Below, piece after piece: positions 37,258-45,604 of a stretch of DNA of 64,000 nucleotides. This DNA comes from Paenibacillus_E qinlingensis_A (GTDB lineage Bacteria > Bacillota > Bacilli > Paenibacillales > NBRC-103111). The notes below the pieces were generated by a model. It saw nothing but the letters and a program-made list of their open reading frames with translations. It was not told the DNA's origin and searched no databases. Position 1 is the stretch's first letter. The number at the start of each line of letters is the position of its first letter. Made by a program: the position numbers and the translations under genes. The DNA lies in assembly GCF_031455095.1 (NCBI RefSeq), contig NZ_JAVDSB010000003.1:124001-188000 (forward strand), in the 5' to 3' direction.

Positions 37258-38085
37258 ATGAAAGCCAGACCGATGACAACGACATTGAAATATACGCTTT
37301 TGTCGTTCGCAAGCTTTATCATCTTTTTCCCATTGTATATTTTGTGTGTCAATGCGTTTAAGGGAAGTAAGGAATACGGCTTGTCCAGCGCGTTTTCACT
37401 GCCGAACTCCTTTCTTTATTTCGAGAATTTCCGCATCGTATTTGAACGAGGGAATCTAGGGCAAGCATTTTTGAATACGAGCATTGTGATTAGCTTATCC
37501 TTGATCGGGAATATCGTCATGGGGACGATGGTTGCTTACGTGCTCGGGCGATTCAAATTTCCAGGCCGATTTCTTATTCTTGGACTTTATACCGGAGCAG
37601 CGATTATTCCAGTCATTACGACACAGGTAGCGATTTTCTCGATTATCAAATGGTTGGGGTTATTCAATACACATTTCGCCCCTGTGCTCCTGTACATTGG
37701 TGCGGACGTCGTTCAAATTTATATTCTTCTTCAGTTTATTCGGAATATCCCGTATGAACTTGATGAGAATGCCATGATTGAAGGATTATCCTTGTACGGC
37801 ATCTTCTATCGAATCATCATTCCACTGCTAACACCGGCAATTTCAACGGTCATTATTTTGAAAACGATCTCTATTTATAACGATATGTATACGCCATATT
37901 TGTATATGCCTTCGCAAAAATTAGGCGTAGTTTCCACGACTTTGATGAAATTCACAGGAACGAATAGCGCGGAGTGGCAATTAATATGTGCGGCAATTCT
38001 GATCATTTTACTCCCAACCGTCGTTCTGTATTTATTCTTACAACGGTATATCTTCTCGGGGATTACGAACGGTTCTGTGAAATAA
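37258..38085 (+). CDS. sugar ABC transporter permease (MalG/LacG-like)
   Basis: 275 residues, starting four bases after the previous gene, with GGAGGAG inside that gene's end. Six membrane segments are present, and the EAA-type loop is ENAMIEGLSLYGIFYRIIIPL near residue 170. It is the second channel subunit of the importer and clearly co-transcribed with the first. Confidence 0.92.
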   Translation: MKARPMTTTLKYTLLSFASFIIFFPLYILCVNAFKGSKEYGLSSAFSLPNSFLYFENFRIVFERGNLGQAFLNTSIVISLSLIGNIVMGTMVAYVLGRFKFPGRFLILGLYTGAAIIPVITTQVAIFSIIKWLGLFNTHFAPVLLYIGADVVQIYILLQFIRNIPYELDENAMIEGLSLYGIFYRIIIPLLTPAISTVIILKTISIYNDMYTPYLYMPSQKLGVVSTTLMKFTGTNSAEWQLICAAILIILLPTVVLYLFLQRYIFSGITNGSVK

Positions 38086-38124
38086 TAAGTTTGCAGGACA
38101 CGGTAACATGTAAGTCGAAATAGT

Positions 38125-38163
38125 AACCCAAGGCCCTTGCTATGGAGCCATGGGTTTTCTTGG
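38125..38163 (+). terminator. possible terminator after the transporter genes
   Basis: AACCCA-A-GGC ... GCC-A-TGGGTT followed by TTCTTGG; a stable hairpin with a short T run. Partial readthrough into the two-component genes is possible. Confidence 0.5.
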
Positions 38164-38216
38164 CTTTATAAAAGAAAGGGCTTACATTTCTGCTAGATAG
38201 CTGGGGGGAACCTGTT

Positions 38217-39998
38217 GTGTTAAGCGATATATGGCATTGGATTATCAGGCTATCACTTACTCAAAAGCTGATTACGGTTTTTGTTATTTTGATCACGGTG
38301 CCGATTGTTGCGATCTCGATGATCTCCTATTCTAGTTATTCTAAGTCTATAGAGACGAACACGGCCCTCTATGTGAACCAAATATCACAGAAAATTTTGG
38401 AGCGGGTTGACCAGTACGTATCTGATATTAAGCGTGTGACTGGGAGTCAAATTTATATGCAGGATATTCAGGAGTCACTCGCCAATCCCAATAAAACGGT
38501 CGAAGAGAATAACCGCCTCCAGAACTTCGTCAAAGGTTTAAATAGTTTAAAGAATGATACGGAGTCCGTGTACATCTTTGATAATTATGGCAACATGTAC
38601 GACAGTACCAAAAATGATACGATTCGCGCCGATATTCGGCAGCAGGCCGTAGATTTACGGCAGCAGGTGCGTAATGCCCAGGGGTCCTCTATTGTGATCT
38701 CTACCCAAAAAATGAGGATGGGTCAAACCGATAAATATTACTTTTCGATCGCGCGAGAATTGAAGAATACGAATTCCCTGGAAGGGATTGGCATGATTAT
38801 CTTTGATTCTAGAATTCAGGTTATTGCGGATGCCGTGCGTGAACTAGATGCGGTAACCGAAGGCCGAACGATGGTTATCGATGATCAGAATACAGTCATT
38901 TACGATAGTGAGCAGAAATGGATTTCAACGAACGTAGCAGGCAATGATCTCGTACAGAAAGCTGTCGGCGCACAAGGAAGTTTTAAGGTAACGATCGAAG
39001 GAAAGACATATTTGACCTCTTATACGACTTCTGAAGTGACGGGCTGGAAGCAAATCGTTCTCATTCCTGTGGATCATTTAACAGAGGAAACAAGGGTGAC
39101 GCGGGATTTCACGATGATTCTCGTGTTACTCTCGATCACTGTCGCCTTAGTGACATCCGCCATAATTGCAATTGCGTTGACGCGGCCGCTAAGGACGCTG
39201 ATGAGGACGATGAAGCAGGTGAATAAGGAAAATTTGGATGTCCAAATTCCCGTGAAGTACTCGGATGAATTTGGCATACTAGCGAAGCATTTTAATAATA
39301 TGATTAGAAGAATTAATGAGTTGGTGGAAGAAGTCTATCAGACGCAGAATCGCAAACGTGAGGCAGAACTGAGGTCGCTGCAGCATCAAATTAATCCTCA
39401 TTTCATCTATAATACGCTGGAAGTCATACGCATGACGGCGGAAGTAAAGCGAGATTATGAGATTTCAGAAATGACCTACAATTTAGGCGAGTTGCTGCGA
39501 TATGGCATATTGCGAGGAACGGATCAGGTGACGATAAAAAAGGAGCTTGATCATTTAGATAAATATCTTTCGCTCCAAAACTTTCGTTTCTCAAAGGACA
39601 TACAACTTGCTATGAACATCAGTCAGGCGCATCTCAATTACCCCGTTATTAAGCTCTTATTTCAGCCGATTGTGGAAAATGCGATTTTGCATGGGTTTGA
39701 AATGAAAGAAGAAGATTGCCTCATCACGATTAGTTCCTACGAAGATAAACAGGCGATCTATTTCACGGTTAGGGATAATGGGTGCGGAATGGAAGAGGGG
39801 CAACTGCGAATTATTCGAAATGCAATGCTAGGTGTGCAGCAAGAAAATCGTTCTAACATCGGGATTGCCAACGTGAATGAGCGTATCGTTTTGCAATATG
39901 GTGCCCCTTTCGGTTTACGCGTGGACAGTGAAATCGAAGTTGGCACAACGGTGACTATAGTCTTGCCCATTCTAGAGGCATGGAAGGAGAGTGCATGA
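38217..39998 (+). CDS. YesM-type sensor histidine kinase
   Basis: 593 residues; GTG 38217 follows GGGGGG at 38203-38208. Two membrane segments (about 18-40 and 297-320) enclose an extracellular sensor domain of about 255 residues, probably a Cache type. A HAMP linker (about 320-372), the His_kinase dimerisation motif LQHQINPHFIYNTLE (phosphoacceptor His around residue 398) and a C-terminal HATPase domain (VENAILHGFE, DNGCGM, GIGIANVNERI-like) follow. It should sense an extracellular saccharide or binding-protein complex and phosphorylate the regulator encoded next; the genes are almost contiguous. Confidence 0.92.
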   Translation: MLSDIWHWIIRLSLTQKLITVFVILITVPIVAISMISYSSYSKSIETNTALYVNQISQKILERVDQYVSDIKRVTGSQIYMQDIQESLANPNKTVEENNRLQNFVKGLNSLKNDTESVYIFDNYGNMYDSTKNDTIRADIRQQAVDLRQQVRNAQGSSIVISTQKMRMGQTDKYYFSIARELKNTNSLEGIGMIIFDSRIQVIADAVRELDAVTEGRTMVIDDQNTVIYDSEQKWISTNVAGNDLVQKAVGAQGSFKVTIEGKTYLTSYTTSEVTGWKQIVLIPVDHLTEETRVTRDFTMILVLLSITVALVTSAIIAIALTRPLRTLMRTMKQVNKENLDVQIPVKYSDEFGILAKHFNNMIRRINELVEEVYQTQNRKREAELRSLQHQINPHFIYNTLEVIRMTAEVKRDYEISEMTYNLGELLRYGILRGTDQVTIKKELDHLDKYLSLQNFRFSKDIQLAMNISQAHLNYPVIKLLFQPIVENAILHGFEMKEEDCLITISSYEDKQAIYFTVRDNGCGMEEGQLRIIRNAMLGVQQENRSNIGIANVNERIVLQYGAPFGLRVDSEIEVGTTVTIVLPILEAWKESA

Positions 39999-39999
39999 G

Positions 40000-40797
40000 A
40001 TGACGATGAAAATGTTGATTGTCGATGACGAACAGCGGATTCGGCTTGGTCTGCAGGCCATGATTGAAGGAATGGGTTTACCGATAGAAATCATTGGATT
40101 ATGTGCACATGGCATTCAAGCTTTAGATAAAATGAGCGCCTGGGAAGCGGGGGACTGCAAGGTTCTCCTCACCGATATCAAAATGCCCATGATGGACGGG
40201 ATGAAGCTGATTGAGAAAACGAGAGCGGAGTATCCGGATGCGCATATTATTCTATTAAGTGGATTTAATGAGTTTGAGTATGCCCGTCAAGCGATTCGGT
40301 TCGGTGTGGAAGAATATTTATCGAAGCCAGTGAACAAGAAGGAATTATTTCAAGTGTTGAAAAGGGTTGGGGAGCGCTTGAGTGTGCCTGTTCCGGATGC
40401 AAAGGAAAGCACGGATCACATGCCTGCTGAGCCTAAGGTGCACAAGAAGCAAATAATTGCGGATGTCATTCGCATGCTGGAGTCGGATCTCAATCAGGCT
40501 TTTGAGTTGAATGAGCTCTCTGCGAAAGTGGGGCTGAATCCTAGTTATTTGTGTAAATTGTTTAAAAGAGAAACGAACAAGACGATCACCGACTATGTCA
40601 CGGATTTGCGAATGGTGAAAGCCAAGCATATTTTAGAGGATCACCCAGATGTGAAAATGTATGAAGTCGGCTCCCTTGTGGGCTATTCGGATCCGGTTTA
40701 TTTTACGAAGTTGTTTAAAAAGTCAGTCGGCATGACACCAAAGGAATATCAAAGTGGACAGTGTGCTTTTGGCAACCATAATGCCTGTTTAGACTAA
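40000..40797 (+). CDS. YesN-type response regulator with AraC output domain
   Basis: 265 residues. ATG 40000 is preferred: GGAAGGAG at 39982-39989 is about ten bases upstream, whereas the GTG at 39991 is too close to it. The receiver has DDE near the start, phosphoacceptor Asp in LLTDIKMPMMDG and Lys in YLSKPVNKKEL. A short linker leads to the two helix-turn-helix AraC domain (LNELSAKVGLNPSYLCKLFKRETN, VGSLVGYSDPVYFTKLFKKSVG). It is much shorter than the orphan regulator at 27387 because it lacks the middle domain. Its partner is the kinase directly upstream, and the transporter and GH5 genes are the natural targets. Confidence 0.92.
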   Translation: MTMKMLIVDDEQRIRLGLQAMIEGMGLPIEIIGLCAHGIQALDKMSAWEAGDCKVLLTDIKMPMMDGMKLIEKTRAEYPDAHIILLSGFNEFEYARQAIRFGVEEYLSKPVNKKELFQVLKRVGERLSVPVPDAKESTDHMPAEPKVHKKQIIADVIRMLESDLNQAFELNELSAKVGLNPSYLCKLFKRETNKTITDYVTDLRMVKAKHILEDHPDVKMYEVGSLVGYSDPVYFTKLFKKSVGMTPKEYQSGQCAFGNHNACLD

Positions 40798-40859
40798 AGA
40801 TTTTCTCTGATTCTTGCAGTAAAGTAAAGGTATGAAAGATTTCTGAGGAGGTTGTGTAT

Positions 40860-41768
40860 ATGAGCCAACAAGAGATTCAAATACCGGAAGCTGATGCTTT
40901 ATTGCAAGAGGAGATCACGAGTGAACAAGCCCAATTTTTCCTGGATAATGGCTTTCTTGTCATTCGTAATGTAGTGGTTGGGGAAGAGCTTCGACGCTTA
41001 CAGGAACAAACGATGGAGGCTGTAGAGATTGGGATGGCTGGAAGCGGTGATGAGGATTATTTCTACCGTGTGAGGAAAAATGGTGAACGCAAATATTGGC
41101 GGACCGAGTATATTATCGACAAGCAAGAGGCGAATAAGGTGTTGCTTGCGCATCCTTTCATCCTACGTTCTGTTGCGAAAATTCAAGGGATCAACTTCAT
41201 TCCTACTTGGGATTCTTTAGTTGTCAAAATCCCGAATCAAGCGGCCAGCGTGCCTTGGCATCGCGATGCTTTAGTACCTGTGGGCTGTTCAGATCCACGA
41301 CCGATTTTCAATGTTGATTTTTATATGGATGAAGCTGATCTGAAGTCATGTTTGTGGGTAATTCCTGGTTCGAACCATTGGGCAGCTGAGGTTGCCGAGG
41401 AACGTATTGGGCGTCCAGGCTTCGATGTCAGCGATGCGGTACCCGTACCCATGAATCCAGGGGATGTCATTTTCCACAATATTCAATTGCTCCATGGTTC
41501 ACCTGAAGGAGATGGCAATGCGCTTCGCCGTACAGTCTATTACGAGTTCCGTCCAGGTGAGATTGAAGCGGAATTTGGGCCGCATACGCTAGAGTATCTA
41601 TCGTTGAAACAGCATATGCTCGTCGATTGCATCGAAAAGCGCAAAGCAGCGTCATATACGTTGGGAGAAACACCATATGACTATCAGCCAACAGGCGCAT
41701 TTGCGATAGGGAAGAAGCAAGCACCGAAGACTTACCGATATGCACATTCAGATTATTGGCGTGCTTAA
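40860..41768 (+). CDS. PhyH-family Fe(II)/2-oxoglutarate oxygenase
   Basis: 302 residues. ATG 40860 has GAGGAGG at 40845-40851; a GTG two codons earlier is less well placed. Iron ligands are His134/Asp136 in VPWHRDALV and His212 in LLHGSPEG; WVIPGSNHW is the conserved turn. The substrate is unknown; similar proteins hydroxylate small organic acids or amino acids. It converges with an AraC gene (41798-42652) whose stop codon is only 29 bp away. It is the second PhyH gene in the window and is no closer than distant-paralogue level to the first by eye. Confidence 0.88.
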   Translation: MSQQEIQIPEADALLQEEITSEQAQFFLDNGFLVIRNVVVGEELRRLQEQTMEAVEIGMAGSGDEDYFYRVRKNGERKYWRTEYIIDKQEANKVLLAHPFILRSVAKIQGINFIPTWDSLVVKIPNQAASVPWHRDALVPVGCSDPRPIFNVDFYMDEADLKSCLWVIPGSNHWAAEVAEERIGRPGFDVSDAVPVPMNPGDVIFHNIQLLHGSPEGDGNALRRTVYYEFRPGEIEAEFGPHTLEYLSLKQHMLVDCIEKRKAASYTLGETPYDYQPTGAFAIGKKQAPKTYRYAHSDYWRA

Positions 41769-41797
41769 ATAACGATGAGGCCGTTCCTCCAAACTAG

Positions 41798-42652
41798 TTA
41801 AGAATAGATCAAATTGGAACAAAACTGGGTTAAACTTTGCCCCGTTTTTTTCTTATACATACGGCCGAATGTATGGACATCCGAATAGCCGACACGATCG
41901 GCGATTTCACTGAAGGATAAGCTGCTGTGTATAGCCAACTCCTTCGCCTTGTTGATGCGAATCCATGTCAGGTACTGCATGGGTGACATACCGACATGTT
42001 GGCGGAATAAGGTCAAAATGTAGTTTTTGCTCAAACCAGATACGTCTTCCAATTCTTTAATTTGGATTTCTCGGCTGTAGTGCTCGGTGAGATAGTTCTT
42101 GATTAAGACGAGTTTGGGCATGGTGAGGGAGTCAGTCTTGGTGCGAGTCGTATTGGACTCGATGGCTTGAGCAGCTTCAGCAAGAATCCGCATGAGTAAG
42201 CTTTGGCAATGCATCTGATGCAGGAGTCCTGGCTGGCGATAATGCGAAACAAGCTGAGATAACATCGTTTCCACCGGATGGTCCGCGAAATTCCCGAGCA
42301 GATGTTTATGTTTGAATATTTCCTCGTAAGGGAAAGATGACGTCCCAAAATGAAACACGAGTGAAATACACACATAAGGACTATGGTCCTCTTTTATAAT
42401 CGAGTGGCGTTCATTCGGACGATGAAATAAGAGATCACCGCGGCGCGTCTCATAGGGAATATCGTTAACGGGATAGTGAGCAAAACCATCGACGACATAT
42501 TGGAGAATGAACTGCGACATCTCTCGATTGCGTATCGCCCATCCCTGCGGAGCATGGAACATATGCGCTAACGTTATGTAGGGTGGAAAATGATAATCGG
42601 CAAGCATACCGATCGTTTCTGCCGGCTGCATGGTTGTCAGGTTGGGAGCCAT
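41798..42652 (-). CDS. AraC-family transcriptional regulator
   Basis: 284 residues from ATG 42652, preceded by AAAGGTG. The frame remains open to 42931, but that extension reads through the 113-bp repeat array and is not credible. The N-terminal part is a cupin-type sensor (MSQFILQYVVDGFAHYPV, RRGDLLFHRPNERHSI). The C-terminal part has two helix-turn-helix units (LEDVSGLSKNYILTLFRQHVGMSP, FSEIADRVGYSDVHTFGRMYKKKTGQS). It converges tail-to-tail with the PhyH gene at 40860 and may regulate it or the carbohydrate locus. Confidence 0.9.
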   Translation of the reverse strand: MAPNLTTMQPAETIGMLADYHFPPYITLAHMFHAPQGWAIRNREMSQFILQYVVDGFAHYPVNDIPYETRRGDLLFHRPNERHSIIKEDHSPYVCISLVFHFGTSSFPYEEIFKHKHLLGNFADHPVETMLSQLVSHYRQPGLLHQMHCQSLLMRILAEAAQAIESNTTRTKTDSLTMPKLVLIKNYLTEHYSREIQIKELEDVSGLSKNYILTLFRQHVGMSPMQYLTWIRINKAKELAIHSSLSFSEIADRVGYSDVHTFGRMYKKKTGQSLTQFCSNLIYS

Positions 42653-42740
42653 GGGATCAGCACCTTTCTCAATGCTAATTATAGCATGTGAGGTTGAGTT
42701 TGCGGAGTGCCTTTGGCAACAGCAGGTGGAGTGAGGGGGG

Positions 42741-43245
42741 GAAGAAATAGCGCCCTTTTGGGGCGCTAAAGCGCCCGAAGCGGCTGAAAAGCGAGCGCGG
42801 CGAAGAAAATAGCGCCCTTTTGGGGCGCTAAATTGAGTTGGTAGCCGCCGCGCGAAGAAATAAGGCCCTTCTGGGGCGCTAAAGCGCCCGAAGCGGCTGA
42901 AAAGCGAGCGCGGCGAAGAAAATAGCGCCATTTTAGGGCGCTAAATTGAGTTGGTAGCCGCCGCGGGAAGAAATAAGGCCCCTTTGGGGCGTTAAAGCGC
43001 CCGAAGCGGCCGAAAAGCGAGCGCGGCGAACGGAATAGCGCCCTTTTAGGGCGTTAAATTGAGTTGGTAACCGCCGCGTGAAGAAATAAGGCCCTTCTGG
43101 GGCGTTAAAGCGCCCGAAGCGGCTGAAAAGCGAGCGCGGCGAAGGGAATAGCGCCCTTTTGGGGCGCTAAATTGAGTTGGCAGCCGCCGCGTGAAGAAAT
43201 AAGGCCCCTTTGGGGCGTTAAAGCGCCCGAAGCGGCCGAAAAGCG
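42741..43245. repeat. 113-bp tandem hairpin repeat array (about 4.5 units)
   Basis: Equivalent points recur at 42748, 42861, 42974, 43087 and 43200, an exact 113-bp period. Each full unit contains two inverted repeats: one around TAGCGCCCTTTTGGGGCGCTA and one around AAGGCCCTTCTGGGGCGCTA with AAAGCGCCC. These are separated by near-constant stretches (GAAGCGGCTGAAAAGCGAGC; AATTGAGTTGGTAGCCGCCG). The units are over 90% alike by eye, and the GC content is far above that of flanking DNA. Small differences (TTTT/TTCT, GGGGCG/AGGGCG) accumulate mainly in hairpin loops. Spurious frames cross it on both strands. Confidence 0.9.
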
Positions 43246-43278
43246 CCATCGTGCTAGCCGCGCAGTCCGCCCCGCAAA

Positions 43279-43313
43279 CCAAAAAGCTTCAGCCCCCTTG
43301 GAGGCTGAAGCTC
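43279..43313 (-). terminator. rho-independent terminator
   Basis: A ten-bp stem AGCTTCAGCC/GGCTGAAGCT with TTTTT on the minus strand, just past the stop of the hypothetical gene. Confidence 0.9.
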
Positions 43314-43316
43314 AAA

Positions 43317-44069
43317 TTACTCCGCTACCTTTTGCATCTTCCCCGGATTGTTGATCTTATACGGCACGGGATGCTTGCTTAGTTTCTTAGCAACGATTTT
43401 GCACTCGAAGGTGACGGTGTCGCCGACGGCGAGTTCAAGCTTTTTCAGCGTTGCGCTGTGGCTCGACCAAGCAGTGCCGATGTCCAAAGCTGGGTCTAAG
43501 ATGGATACCGCTTCGTAGATAATCACTTCATCATCGGTATCCGAAAAATTGTTCGGCACAGTCGTAAACTCCGTAACCGTTGCTTTCATTTTCACTTTTT
43601 CTTCAGGAAGCTCCAGTTTAGGTGCTTTCTCTTTTTTTGTTTTTTCCTTAGCGGGAGCTTTTTCTACAGGAGCTGCTTGTCCGTCTTCGGAACTTACTTC
43701 AGCTTTAGCAGCTTTTGTTGCTTTGGCCGGTTTGGCTTCCGGTTCAGCGGCTTCAAGCTCGTCCGTGGCGGAAGCGTCCTCTGCTAACGCTGCTCCACGC
43801 TGGCTGTAATTTGCAGCCTGCATTTCCTTCAAATAAGAGGGGTGAATACAATGCAGCTGCTTTGTATCCAATTCAATGACTGCCGTCATGGGATCTACGA
43901 GACCCACAATATGGCATGCCACATTAAGGCTATTCCCTTTATAAAAGAAGGCTTTCGCTTTTGTTGCTTTTTCAGAAACTAATCCCCATTCTTTGCATTG
44001 TTCGATCAGCTCGGATTCTTCGTCAAAACGAGTAAACGCAGCTGGTTGAATCGCGAACGCATAATCCAT
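43317..44069 (-). CDS. hypothetical protein with Ala/Lys/Glu-rich linker
   Basis: 250 residues. A folded N-terminal part (about 1-95; LNVACHIVGLVDPMTAVIELDTKQLHCIHPSYLKEMQ) and a folded C-terminal part (about 160-250; GDTVTFECKIVAKKLSKHPVPYKINNPGKM) are joined by a disordered Ala/Lys/Glu/Pro-rich linker of some 65 residues. No signal peptide or membrane segment is present and I do not recognise a family. The C-terminal beta pattern could be an OB-like fold. It lies upstream of the repeat array and downstream of the small acidic gene on the same strand (37-bp gap), so the two may be co-expressed. Confidence 0.75.
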   Translation of the reverse strand: MDYAFAIQPAAFTRFDEESELIEQCKEWGLVSEKATKAKAFFYKGNSLNVACHIVGLVDPMTAVIELDTKQLHCIHPSYLKEMQAANYSQRGAALAEDASATDELEAAEPEAKPAKATKAAKAEVSSEDGQAAPVEKAPAKEKTKKEKAPKLELPEEKVKMKATVTEFTTVPNNFSDTDDEVIIYEAVSILDPALDIGTAWSSHSATLKKLELAVGDTVTFECKIVAKKLSKHPVPYKINNPGKMQKVAE

Positions 44070-44106
44070 ATGTAATCAACCTTTCTATGTCAGCTAGAGG
44101 GAAGGC

Positions 44107-44337
44107 CTACTTCACTTCTTCCTCCGTATTCTCATCTTCATCTTCCGATTCTTCCTCTTCGTCTTCTTCTAAGCGAAAATCATCGGTTTTTTCCCCATCT
44201 TCCCAGATTTCCACGAATAGTGCATCACAATTTTCAAAATCGGCAGGCTTGAACGCAAGCGCTTTTTCCTCATCGGGACCGACATAAACATTCTCAAGTG
44301 TTTCCCCATCAAAAGAGAGGATGACATAAATTTTCAT
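44107..44337 (-). CDS. small acidic protein, unknown function
   Basis: 76 residues from ATG 44337, with GGAGG at 44348-44352 (minus strand). An upstream in-frame extension to 44427 is rejected because it contains this site. The first 50 residues look folded (MKIYVILSFDGETLENVYVG); the rest is Glu/Asp-rich (EEDEEEESEDEDENTEEE). The acidic tail recalls the protein at 17693, but the N-termini differ. It lies 37 bp upstream of the hypothetical 43317 gene. No function can be given. Confidence 0.7.
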   Translation of the reverse strand: MKIYVILSFDGETLENVYVGPDEEKALAFKPADFENCDALFVEIWEDGEKTDDFRLEEDEEEESEDEDENTEEEVK

Positions 44338-44509
44338 AATAAGGATGCCTCCAATAAGGTGATAAGCATTATTATAACATACCGAGTGAATTGTTCGCAT
44401 GAAGAGCGATTGATCTTTCATATACATCTATATAGCCTGTATGTCTTGAGCGATCACAGGGATCGTTCAGGATTCGTCGACACTGGGATGTGAAGGAGGA
44501 GTTCGAAGG

Positions 44510-45604
44510 ATGGCATTTCTAATCTTATGTGTCATAGGATGTCTGTCTGGTTTCTTGATTTTTAGAAGACATGTGATACCTCGCAAAACCGATCAAGCTC
44601 TCCATGAGGTTAAGCTATCTATTATTATTCCGGCTAGGAATGAAGCGGACAATCTACCCCACCTTCTTCACGCCTTGAAGATTCAAACTTTAGTGCCCTA
44701 TGAAATTATTGTCGTAGACGATTTTTCGGATGATCATACGAAGGAAATTGCTGAACAATATGGTGTTACTGTAATTTCCAATCCGAGGCTGCCAGACGGG
44801 TGGACGGGCAAAAACTGGGCAGTCTGGAATGGTTATTCCCACGCGACGGGTGATCTCATAGCATTTTTAGATGCGGATATCCGATTTGCACCTCGAGCGT
44901 TAGAATGCTTGGTTCATACGCGAAATCAATTAGGCGGCGTGCTGTCCGTCGTACCCTACCATTATACGGAGAATATCAGAGAGAGGCTGGCGCTCATTTT
45001 CAATGTGCTCGGCGTATTCGCATTTACTTCACCTTTTGAGAAAAAGAACACACAGAAGGGCCTCTATGGGTCCTGTATTTTGACGACTAGGGAAGATTAT
45101 GAATCGATCAAAGGCCATGAAGGCATTAAAGCGGAAATGCTGGATGATCTGAATCTCGGCGCAACATATGCAAGTGCAGGTATCCCGGTCAATAATTTTA
45201 TTGGTTATGGACTCGTTTCATTTCGGATGTACCCGCAAGGGATGAAAAGCCAGATCCAAGGCTTCGGCAAGGGCGCCGTTTTAGGAACGTCTAAGCTCAA
45301 AGCAGGCACACTTACACTAACGGCCATTTGGGCTGTCGGGTTGATTGTATCTTCAGCATTTCCCTTTTTCCTAGCAACTTCATGGGGCATTCCGCTGTTG
45401 ATTGGCTACCTCATGTATATGGCACAGCTCTTTTATTTTGTAAAATACGTTGGTATTTTTGGCATGGTCACGCCTGTTTTGCACGGTGTATCGACGTTGT
45501 TTTTCATTGTGGTCATGCTGTACTCGATGTATCAGGTCGTGTTTCTCGGGCATGTAGCCTGGAAAGGCCGGCAAGTCAAAGTAGGAAGCAGGCGAGAGCA
45601 ATGA
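44510..45604 (+). CDS. membrane GT2 glycosyltransferase (CrtQ-like)
   Basis: 364 residues; AAGGAGGA lies ten bases before ATG 44510. An N-terminal membrane anchor (2-20) precedes a GT-A domain with LSIIIPARNEADNLP, VVDDFSDD and the metal-binding FLDADIRF. EMLDDLNLG is the typical acidic acceptor motif, and three to four hydrophobic segments follow (about 255-350). Related enzymes glycosylate carotenoid acids (CrtQ) or other lipids. Its stop codon overlaps the start of the PlsY-like gene (ATGA), so the two are translationally coupled and may act in one lipid pathway. There is no phytoene synthase or desaturase nearby, so a carotenoid role is not supported by context. Confidence 0.87.
   Translation: MAFLILCVIGCLSGFLIFRRHVIPRKTDQALHEVKLSIIIPARNEADNLPHLLHALKIQTLVPYEIIVVDDFSDDHTKEIAEQYGVTVISNPRLPDGWTGKNWAVWNGYSHATGDLIAFLDADIRFAPRALECLVHTRNQLGGVLSVVPYHYTENIRERLALIFNVLGVFAFTSPFEKKNTQKGLYGSCILTTREDYESIKGHEGIKAEMLDDLNLGATYASAGIPVNNFIGYGLVSFRMYPQGMKSQIQGFGKGAVLGTSKLKAGTLTLTAIWAVGLIVSSAFPFFLATSWGIPLLIGYLMYMAQLFYFVKYVGIFGMVTPVLHGVSTLFFIVVMLYSMYQVVFLGHVAWKGRQVKVGSRREQ

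Larger units (their letters stand above)
42653..43316. other. gene-free region occupied by the repeat array
   Basis: This 664-bp gap between two minus-strand genes contains no credible gene. Almost all of it is the 113-bp tandem array, plus a terminator at 43279-43313. The array blurs any promoter for the AraC gene; none is clear. Confidence 0.7.

Noticed and set aside
42653..42931. N-terminal extension of the AraC protein at 41798
   Set aside because: It reads through the 113-bp repeat array; the AAAGGTG site and cupin domain both support the start at 42652.
42741..43245. CRISPR-like array
   Set aside because: The sequences between the hairpins are as conserved as the hairpins, units are too long, and no cas gene is present.
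45328..45600. Upstream extension of the PlsY-like gene
   Set aside because: It lies inside the GT2 gene in another frame; the ATGA overlap at 45601 is the natural start.
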